Positions 55,101 through 64,000 of a stretch of 64,000 nucleotides of DNA are shown here, piece after piece. Every line of letters starts with the position of its first letter. Position 1 is the stretch's first letter. The notes below the pieces were generated by a model. It searched no databases, was not told where the DNA came from, and saw nothing but the letters and a program-made list of their open reading frames with translations. This DNA is from Anas platyrhynchos (taxonomy: Eukaryota > Chordata > Aves > Anseriformes > Anatidae): assembly GCF_047663525.1 (NCBI RefSeq), contig NC_092588.1:138004501-138068500 (forward strand). Direction: 5' to 3'. The position numbers and the translations under genes were made by a program.

Positions 55101-57715
55101 ACACCATCAGGCTCGCATTAAAACTGTTGTGTAGCTTGCTCTGAGAAGCTGGCACCTTTTAAAACCACCGAAACACTGGCATGGCACATCCCAGAGGAGT
55201 TTCTTTTCTTTCCCACTTCTTTTATTCTGCCCTGAACCTCTGAAGAGCAGCACTATTTCCCCCCCCCATTTTGTTTTCTGTTTGTAAAGCTTTATACATT
55301 TTAGTCTTACGTCGTCTGCTCAGATCATTATCTTATTTTTTCATCTTTCTTTTCAAGAAACTTCTCTTTTCCCCATCTGCCACCATCTTCACTATAATAC
55401 GTCTCCCTTTAGGATTTCTTTTATCCTTCTCATCTCTATGCCTTTCACTTACTCTTCCCCAGACCCTTCATTCCTGCTTTTGCTTGTCAAAACTGCATTT
55501 CTTCATCCTTCATGGGGGAAGAAGTGGGAAGGTTGGGTGTTTTGCTATTTTTTTTTTTTCTTGTGAAAACCCAGGAACGCTCCAATCGATACTTCAGAAA
55601 TACCGCAGAGGAGACTTTGCACGATCCTTTCCACATTTTCAAAATTTGCAACAGCAGCTAATGGACGTCTGACTAATCCTTCAAAATCAGCAGCTTATTT
55701 AAAGCCGCGTTACAGCTTCCCACAAAGAACACTGCCAGGCCTTCCCAAGGCTTTTATTTTCACGTCAGAGCCCCGACTCCATGCTTTGAAGCCCTTGTAG
55801 CCACTTAGCAGCTCCTCCCTTTAACCCCCGAGGAGGTGCTGGAGGCAGCCTGGCCATGGCCATGGCTAATTTCAGCCCCATTCCCATTCCAACCAAAGGA
55901 GCCAGAAGGCAGCACCCAGGCAGACGCAGGGGGATGGATGCCAGCACAGCACCAGCCCTGGGTGAGGTGGTCCTGCTGTCACTCGGGGCTCAGCTGCACC
56001 TGCACCAAGCCCTGCCCTTGGCCATGGTCCTCCGCCCAAGCATGGTGGTGTGCTCAGGGCCATGAAGTGAGCACACGTACAACTTCTTCCAGCCTGAAAG
56101 CAGGGATCCAGCCATGGCTGCAGACAGCTGCCAGGCCAGCCCTGTGGCCACTGCCACCCCCAAGGGCACAGTGTAAGGAAAGGATGCTGGAGGAAGGGTA
56201 TAGAGCCACTCCATCCCTTCCCAATAGGCGTGCCTTTGCTATTTATTTTGTTCCAAAAGGAATTTGCAATAGGAGTTTTGGGATCTTCTGACATTTCACT
56301 GACATTTCTTCAAGGCTTTTTGTAGCGCGAGTGTGATTGTCATTAGAGACCCTCATGTTTTAATGCCAACGTCTAGATTGAATTGTGTGCGTTCTAGCAG
56401 CTGGCCGGTTCTGGTTGCGGATTGGTAATGTGCCCTCAGCCCAGCACCTCAGCGGGCCTGTTTCACTTGGAGCCGTTCCCCCAGACAGATCACTTATGAG
56501 GTTTGGAAAATCCTCTGCAGAGCTTGCAATAGATAAAATTGACTGTTCCTGACAAGTCTATCATTTTCACTGCTTTCCATCTGCCTATCAAGACTGCCTC
56601 ATTATTCTGAAGTACCAAAGACCACTCAAAATGTGTCTAAAGCTTGAAGCCAACTTCCTATCCCTGCTTGCCAATTCAAAAAATCTGTTGCAAAATATAT
56701 GTCAATACATTTATTCCCAAACTAAGTCAACCATTTATTACTTAGACGCTGGGGTAATCCTAAACACGATCAAGAGGCTGCTGGTGATGAGAGTCTTTAG
56801 ATACAAGATGGCTTTTATAGAATGTGTCATTTCTATCACGAGATATTTAATACCTTTTCATCTTTTATTTAATACAACTGTAGTCTGGGCATATTTTCTG
56901 GCTTGCTGACTGGACAGCACCAGAAACTCAGCAATAGGTTGTGTTGCTCGGGTATGAAATCCATGAAAGTGGAAATCAGGAGCAGGAAGGTCCTGACTCG
57001 GCCTATCTTGTTATAAATACCTGTTCTTGCTCCTTGAGTTTCCTGGTTAGCTTTTGCTCTTGCAAGACTAAAACTGTTTGGAAATCACTGCCTGTATTAT
57101 TGTTTTTTCCTCACACTGATAAGACTTGAAGCTACTTCAGATGTTAAACAATTTGTTGTTTAATCACTTCACAACCTGCGGCTTCTGAGCTTGGTTGTGG
57201 TGCGGGCTTTGTACAGATAAATATAGCACCTGTGGCATTTTCAACAGCCATTTGGAACACCTCTTCAATACAAGCATTTTCATGGCAGAGATTAAATACA
57301 TTATTTGGGTTTTCTGCTTAAAAAAAAATCACTTTAAAAATTGGCAGAAATACCATTTTCTTCAAATGAGAAAGCTCTCTTTCCCCAAATTGAGGCTGGC
57401 AATTGGCAGCTCTTTGCACAGATATATATATATTTTTTCTTTCCTCTCTCCCCTCCCCTACTCCCTGATTTCAAAATAACCTTCAAGGCAAAAAAGCAGG
57501 ACACAGCAATGCAAAAGAGAAACAGAAACTGATTAAAATTTTTCACTATTGAGCAGAATGCTTTACATTTTAACCAACTTGTATCAGACAAAATGCTATC
57601 ACATTCCTACAAAAGAAATTAACACATTGCAGGAAACTGGACACTTACGTTCCTCAAGAATATCACTATTCAGAAGTCCTACCACAGAAATAAAAACACA
57701 AGACAAATAGAGGCT

Positions 57716-58072
57716 TTTATTAAAATCATATGTAATAATATATGAAATTTATTATTGTGTAAGTGCAAAAAACCTGGTATTAATAGGGTGTGATACATGT
57801 GAACAGAGGACATTAATGTACATATAAATAGAAAAGCTAAAATGTGTTTGACAGTGATATATTAAATGGCTACATAAATGTGACCATAATTAGGAGAGTG
57901 TGTAATTTTGTATTCCTTAAGCAGAATCTTCTAAAGCAGCACACATAGTAAATGGCCTTTAACTCTAGTCTCTGCTTCCTTAAGATATAAGTTATAGGAA
58001 ATGTGTTGGAATACTATAGGCACATGCAAAAGAGATATAAAAGATATAAAAACAAAGGCACAAGCTGGGGAC
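57716..58072 (-). terminator. RSU1: RSU1 3' UTR and poly(A) signals
   Basis: Downstream of the RSU1 stop on the minus strand the sequence is AT-rich. It carries AATAAA at 57748-57753 and 57716-57721 (TTTATT on the plus strand). A 3' UTR of about 330-380 bases is predicted, ending near 57.7 kb. Confidence 0.6.
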
Positions 58073-58175
58073 TTATTTGTTCTTGGCTGCCAGAGGCTTA
58101 CGACTGATCTTCTTCGACTTGTCATTGTTCTTCTTTGGAGGTTCAGGGTTTGCCTGCATGTGTCTGCCATAAAGA
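58073..58175 (-). CDS. RSU1: RSU1 terminal coding exon (partial gene)
   Basis: On the minus strand the acceptor CTTACAG opens with the last base of a Tyr codon. It then encodes LYGRHMQANPEPPKKNNDKS followed by KKISRKPLAAKNK and TAA. This is the conserved basic C-terminus of Ras suppressor protein 1 (mammalian form ends AAKNR). RSU1 is a leucine-rich-repeat protein that binds PINCH1 in the ILK-PINCH-parvin complex at focal adhesions. The repeats are encoded by exons outside the window to the right; only this tail, after the repeats, is present. The first base finishes a codon begun in the preceding exon. Confidence 0.95.
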
Positions 58176-59162
58176 CTGTAAGGAAATAAGACAAAGAATA
58201 TTTGTGATATAACCATTAAATATAGGCTTTTAATCTGCAGCATATTAAACAACACAGCTGGTTACTAGATATAAAAAAAAAAAGGAAGGTCATTACATTT
58301 ATTTTGTCTCAACACACTCATTTTTCTATTAAAAGTCATGTTGCAGTCCACATTACTGATTTTTTGTGACTTGGAGTAACACCGTGAAGAGCAGGCCTTT
58401 GGAGCAGTGAAGGAGCAATCAGTTTTGCCTTCAGAAACTAGCGACCTTTACTCTGCAGTTAGGGAATCAAGGCTCAGAGGGCTGTGAGGATGCGTATTTG
58501 AGTCGACAATGACAAAAATTGGGTTGAGCTGGAGAGATAGAGTGCCCACTTAGAGCAAAGTGAGCATCATCCCTAACTAGAAAACCCAAGGGCTTGATAA
58601 TGTGACAGAGAGCAATGGTGTCACAGCCTTCTTTGCTGCTCACAGATGATTGATAGTACTGGGACAGCTACCAACACATCACTGCCACATTAGTAAGTAC
58701 CACTGATTAAATGTTGACAAAGTATCCTACAATTAAGACAGCTAGCATTCACAGCAACACTAAACAGACTACATGGCTGAGAGGATCTTGCTAAATATCA
58801 CATAGTAATTAATAGATAATTTATGAGTAATCCTGATTAAACTAAATTAAAAATGTACCAAAAATAAACACAGCTCAAACTTAACTTCCCATATTGACAT
58901 AGAGTGCTTTTTGAAGATGTACTTTGCAGGGGTGTCAGTGTATCTAAAGGGAACAGAGCTGAGCTTTGTTTCTGCTCATTCAGCTGTATAAACACCAGCG
59001 ATGTTGACACAAATACTGAACCCCCTCTGAAAGGTGTCCCCCTGCTAATGCTTCAGCTTCATGCTGGTGGGCGTCCGCTCTGATCCCACAGTATTGCCAG
59101 TAGGGTTGAAGATGGATGTCTAAAACCTGACAGGAATTCTGCTACTGAAAAGGTAACAGCGC

Positions 59163-59215
59163 TGTGTCACTGCCCCTCCCTGTGTCACTGCCCCTCCCTG
59201 TGTCACTGCCCCTCC
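59163..59215. repeat. 18-bp minisatellite, 3 copies
   Basis: TGTGTCACTGCCCCTCCC is repeated three times, the last copy one base short. Copies are identical, so the array is young. Confidence 0.93.
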
Positions 59216-60669
59216 ACCTTCTGGTGACATTTCTCAAGAAACACAACAGGCCTAAGGGCTTTGGGCCAAGCAACTCTTCCCAGAACTGCCTTTGGATGTG
59301 CAGGAGCGCAGTCAGTCAGTGCTGTCGCCACAGAAGCTGGGCCCTGCCTTTCCGGGTGTCTGCGGCACCCCGGAGGCCCTAGCTCCCCTCAGGAAGCGAG
59401 CTGCCCTGGTTCATCGCACACTGTCACTGACGTCCATGTGTAGAGCTCGCACATCTGTCCAGCCCTTGTGGCAAACAAGGACCAGCTACAGATCCTTTCA
59501 CTGCTTTTGCTTAGTCACGTCAGGACTGAGTTAGTTTCTCATGTTTGTTCCTGCTTGTCCAGAGAGCATGACCTGATACACAGCTCTGCCATGGCTACCG
59601 GCCCGAGTGGGCGTCTCGGAGATAAAGTGACTCTTTACACAAAGTCACCTCTTCAGCATTGCAGGCTGAAACTCATCTCAGCGGCAGGGGATTGGCCTTG
59701 CTTCTCAGACATGACCTGGCATAGGTCTTGGTCAACTGTACGCAAGAGACATTGAACAAGGATCCAAACAGAGGTACCTGGAGTCACCGTGTATACAGCA
59801 GCACGGCTCTGGAGGGGCTATTTATGGCAGGTGCAGAGAGATTTCAGCTAAGGCATACTGAAGCTGGGAGGTTAAACCTACCACCTGCCCTCGGCTTTAG
59901 TATTTCACAGTACCTGGAGGATACTTCAGCCCTGGGTTTGCTGGATTGCAGAATGGGATTAGAGCTTCTCCTAGAGCACGGAGGAGAAGTAGCACTTGTT
60001 TTCACCTCAGCAGCCTACATCATGCTGCTAAACGGGTTGCTGTCAAGGTGTACTCTACCCAGAACAGCCCCATGCAAAGAAAATGCAGCTGTAAACTAAG
60101 CCACAGTTTCACCTTACCAAAATGTTATGTGTGCCATCACCTACTGTCAACGAGAAATTTCCTGACAGATGCAGAGAGAGCCCTGAATGCCTGTGATAAC
60201 TGCATGCTGACTGTTCGCTCCAATACACCTATTTTCATAAGATATACAGCCCCAACAGCAGAGGCTATATTTTATCCCAGCACAGCACATGTACTAATCA
60301 AACGTCCATCCTAAATACCTGTCCCATTTTGGAAGGCATTAAGTGAGATGAGAGAGGGAAGATATGGAAGGGGATGTTTTGGTATGAGGAAATACTATCA
60401 TTGTTGGAAAGCACGGAAATATTTTCGCTGTCATTCAAGGAGGCTGTCTCATCAAAAACCGATCCAAGGTAGAAAGAGTCAGGGGACAAGAAGCATCTTT
60501 TTCTCAATGATAAGTGGCACAGCATTTGAGCCACTGTCAGCAATAATTTCCTAACTCTGAGAAGCCAGCAATAGAAAAGTGGAAATAGATGCTTCTACTG
60601 TGTGAACACCAAGAGTTAATCAAATAATTAATTAACATTCAAGTTGTTTTTTTTGCGCTCTGGAAAAAT

Positions 60670-60757
60670 AATCACAGAATCATTAAGGTTGGAAAAGACC
60701 TCTAAGATCATCTGGTCCAAGCATCTCCCTACCACCAACGTTACCCACTAAACCTTA
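60670..60757 (-). mobile_element. CR1 LINE 3'-end fragment
   Basis: The plus strand starts AATCACAGAATCATTAAGG, the reverse complement of the CR1 3' tail. It continues TTGGAAAAGACCTCTAAGAT and CATCTGGTCCAAGCATC, then CCACCAACGTTACCCACTAA. The element is on the minus strand and about 88 bases long, a 5'-truncated remnant typical of bird genomes. Confidence 0.92.
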
Positions 60758-63700
60758 TTACACTGGAGTGGAATGTGAGTTTTTTCCTATAAATAAAAGT
60801 CCCCACTTGGGACTTTAAGCACTGAATTAACAGAGAATCCACTCATCCATTTTATTTGAGCGTGCACACACAAAAACATTGCAATGTCTTCAGCATACTG
60901 CTGCCCACAGCTTCCTGTTTGTGCCAACCCAGAGAGGACTAGAATGGCTTCAGTGTGTTTTTCACTGTGTTATATGCCCCTTTTTTGGTTAAGGCTCCAC
61001 TTTTTTGCTTTGGAAACGTCATATGAATTTCCCACTCAAGTCAATGCTTTTGGCATTCACTCTGTCTCTCATTTTCTGCTTTCTCAGTGCAAATTTTAAA
61101 GCTTGTGGACTGGCAGAGCTCTGATTTAGTGAACTACTTCTGAAAAAGGAGGGTGTGGTGGGACTTCTACTGACTACATGCATCTTTTGAAGTGGTAGAA
61201 CTTAATATTGGCACTTTTGAATCAACTGTGGAGTGCTGGCAAGTCTACTTGGGCAATATCTTTTGACTGGGGAATGAGGTCCAGCAGCCACTTCATGTGT
61301 TAAGTGGTAAAAATCCCAATATACCTGTAAGTAGTTCTGATAGCAGTTTTTCTTTGATATTTGCTCCTTTACAATATTCAGTGCTGCTGGTGCTTTGGCA
61401 CTTCCCTCCCTATCACCGTGCAAATACTATGTTTGTAGTAGTAGATCTGTGTGAGCTGCAGGAACCTGCAGCACTTTTATATTCTTTTGCCTTATTTTCA
61501 TGTCCAACCACTTTGTGGGCATGGGCACCAAAACTTAATCAGAAGAGTAATTATTGGGTTTGAAATAAACCAATCAAACAAATCTACTTAGGTTTCTCTG
61601 GCAAAATTTCAAGTAAGTTTCAGCTGCACATTGCTGTCTCGGCTGAAGATAAATGCATTACAATCTATCATAGTAGTCTGCTATGCAAAGAGCAAGGATC
61701 AGACGTATTTAGATTATATAAGCCTTCACAGACAGGGACTCTCTCTCTTGTGTTTGCACACATCAAATACAAGGAGACATATGGTGTCACAACAACATTT
61801 AAATACAATAATGACTGTGATAATGCCTCTGGGACAGAATTTGCCTTCTGTTACACGAGGGAAAAGAGAATTCCGGATTTTCAATGAACTTCTGGTACAA
61901 TGACAGACACTACTTTTATAGCTCCCGAGGAAAACAAAAATACAACAGAAAAACAACAACAAAACCAACCAGCCCTAATTGAACTGATCCACATGGAGAA
62001 GCAACTACCCAAATTGCACAAGAACCTAAAACCCTTTGGCTATAACAGACGTGGAGCTCACACAAACAGTCCTTAATGACTTCGATACCTGCTGGAAGGA
62101 TGCAGCCGTGGAAAGCACAGCTTGTAAGTCACCGTCTGTCAGCCAAGCTGTAGTGGCTGGGTGCATGCTCCTGCTCTGCCATCACCGTGAAGTCAAACAC
62201 GTTGGGCTGAGGCACTCGCACGCTGTCCTCAGCACCGTGGGTCAGCTTAAAACATGCCCGCAGACAGCCTCGCTGCTCAGCTGGTGGGTGGCAATTTACT
62301 GCATGGTGGAACCTCGACATAGCTGCTTGCATGGCAAGACCCTCGGCAAGGGCAGATAGCCTCGATAAACAGGGACAGCAATACTAAGATTAATTGTTCT
62401 TACTGTTTTAAGGCAGATTTGTGAGGTAAGTGCTGATAATATACGGCAGGTGCCTTCATGCCTGATATTTGGAACATGACTGGTTCGTGGTATAGCTCCA
62501 GGCAGAACACTACGCACACCTCTCAGCCCAAAGTCTGGGCTGAGGAGTAAAATCCAGACTGCAAATAAATACTTGAGATACTTGCAGTCTGCAGCAAGTC
62601 AGGAGCTAGTTATCATAATCACAGCTCACAAACCGCTGACCCTTTGCAGACTTAGCAGCTACAGCATTGCATGCAGCCTTCTCATTATGTGAAAGGCGAG
62701 ATGAAATGCAAGACAGAAAATGCAGAAAACCCTCAAAGAGATATTTCCAGTTGCTTTCTTTCCTTGTATACATTTTTCAAAGCGAACATCTCTCATGAAC
62801 ATAAATGTTTCTTTGTATGCAAATATAAACACAAATGAATTCTCCCTGCATTTTCTATCTGCCCCACTGGAAGTAACAAATGAGAGCACTATGGCTGCTG
62901 CAGCAAAACTAACAATATCAAGTGAGAAAGATGCTCATTAAACTTCATCATTCTGTCGACTTTAATGATGCTTTTACTTAATAAAAATTCCCTGAGCAGT
63001 TGCAAGGATATTAGGCAAGGTCTTTGGTTATGTATCAGGGGTCTAAGCTGTCACTAGCAAGCATGCAGTTCAGGAGGGGCATTCCCAAGGGGAGAGAGTG
63101 AATACAGCTTTCTTGTAATAAATTCAGAGAGAATCAATAACCACAGACTGCCACATTACTTAAACACTTAGGAAAGTAGGTGATCCTTCTAAATTAAACT
63201 ACAAATTGCTAAATGTTGCAATTTACAGTATAAGCCCAGGCACGAAGCCTTGCAGCTTGAAAGCATACAAAAAATCTTGCTACTGAAATCTCTGAATTTA
63301 AAATTCACAAAGTTGAAAAAGAGTCATTTTCAAAAATCCCCCTCAGCACAATTTTCTCCGATTTTTCTCTCTTGCACAACGTGACACTCACTAGCTGAAG
63401 GCTACGTTCTCCCACAGATGAGAAGAGTGAACTCATGTGAACTAGTGAACTGGTGTAATGCGTTGGATGCACACATTGGCTTTCTTGAGTTTAAGCATTT
63501 TGAAATAGGATTTCAAGAACTAGCCACAAAAATACATCACTTTCTCTGTCTGTAATAGACATAAGGGGTGAGTATGCAGAATAAAAAGGACAGGCATAGA
63601 CAGATATGATCCTGGAAAGATATTGTTTTCAGATATCTGAGAAACATACATGAGAGATCCCAGTGCTGCTCAATTTTTCAAAATCACGCATTTTTTCTGC

Positions 63701-64000
63701 CATGGGCATTTCCAGTGAGCTCCACAGAACAGAACCCAAGCTCATGTGCTGAACCAAGAGAGGGGAAAGGATAAACCAGCAATGATACCACGAGAGACCA
63801 AAGTCTGAAAGAAGTATTGTCAGGCTGACACATGCTGCTTAGCCTGCATTAGTTTTAACTCTCAAGCACTTACTGCAAGATGCCTTTGCCCAGGCAGTTT
63901 TTGCACGGCTTATTGCTCCTCTGGTACGTCCGCTGTGTGACTGAGCCTGGCCTTTTCTCCTGTGGGAGCTGCTGACACGTTCCCTTCTCCAGCCACGTGT

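Larger units (their letters stand above)
34340..57690. other. Gene-poor spacer between C1QL3 and RSU1
   Basis: About 23 kb with no recognised gene. It has mixed base composition, several simple repeats, GC-richer blocks (about 48.7-49.0, 52.7-54.0 and 55.8-56.2 kb) with many chance open frames, and AT-rich repeat-free blocks (about 44.74-44.88 and 51.03-51.17 kb) that could be enhancers. The most exon-like segment is 40236-40328. In mammals no protein-coding gene is known between C1QL3 and RSU1, so any exon here would be lineage-specific or non-coding. Confidence 0.6.
58176..64000 (-). other. RSU1: RSU1 last intron (partial)
   Basis: At least 5.8 kb of intron runs to the window edge. I looked on the minus strand for the preceding RSU1 exon (the end of the leucine-rich region) and did not find it. 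The intron holds a minisatellite (59163-59215), a CR1 fragment (60670-60757) and an exon-like open segment with a strong donor at the right edge. Confidence 0.75.

Noticed and set aside
58176-64000. Penultimate RSU1 exon
   Set aside because: I looked on the minus strand for the leucine-rich-repeat end of RSU1 and found no match. It probably lies beyond the window.

Overview
This is nuclear DNA of a vertebrate, most likely a bird. Genes are split by GT-AG introns, two promoters sit in CpG islands, and simple repeats are abundant. Two short fragments match the 3' end of CR1 LINEs in the form typical of bird genomes. The species cannot be fixed from the sequence alone. No prokaryotic operons, CRISPR arrays, rRNA or tRNA genes were seen.

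Three protein-coding genes are recognised, in the order seen in other vertebrates: PTER (+), C1QL3 (-), RSU1 (-). From left to right: 1-6.5 kb is gene-free DNA with microsatellites. A CpG island at about 6.57-7.17 kb is the probable PTER promoter. A candidate 5' untranslated exon lies at 11.35 kb. The four PTER coding exons (16942-17373, 19644-19909, 22772-22912, 26317-26527) join in frame to a 349-residue protein with all six expected metal ligands. About 3.4 kb of 3' UTR and spacer separates PTER from the convergent C1QL3. C1QL3 has two coding exons on the minus strand (33112-33699 and 29908-30087). They join to a 255-residue secreted C1q/collagen protein, and a large CpG island and a TATA box lie upstream. 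About 23 kb of gene-poor DNA follows (34.4-57.7 kb). The 3' end of RSU1 enters from the right: the terminal coding exon at 58073-58175 on the minus strand, its 3' UTR to about 57.7 kb, and at least 5.8 kb of its last intron.

The three genes are neighbours but have no known shared pathway. PTER is an amidohydrolase-fold enzyme reported to hydrolyse N-acetyltaurine. C1QL3 is a secreted synaptic organiser. RSU1 is a leucine-rich-repeat protein of the PINCH-ILK adhesion complex.

No convincing new biological system was found. The items most worth a second look are an exon-like 93-nt segment at 40236-40328 in the C1QL3-RSU1 spacer, a possible PTER 5' UTR exon at 11349-11390, a G-quadruplex-like run in the PTER CpG island, a 24-bp perfect palindrome in a PTER intron, and an exon-like open segment with a strong splice donor at the right edge. 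Nearly all other long open frames are chance or low-complexity readings.
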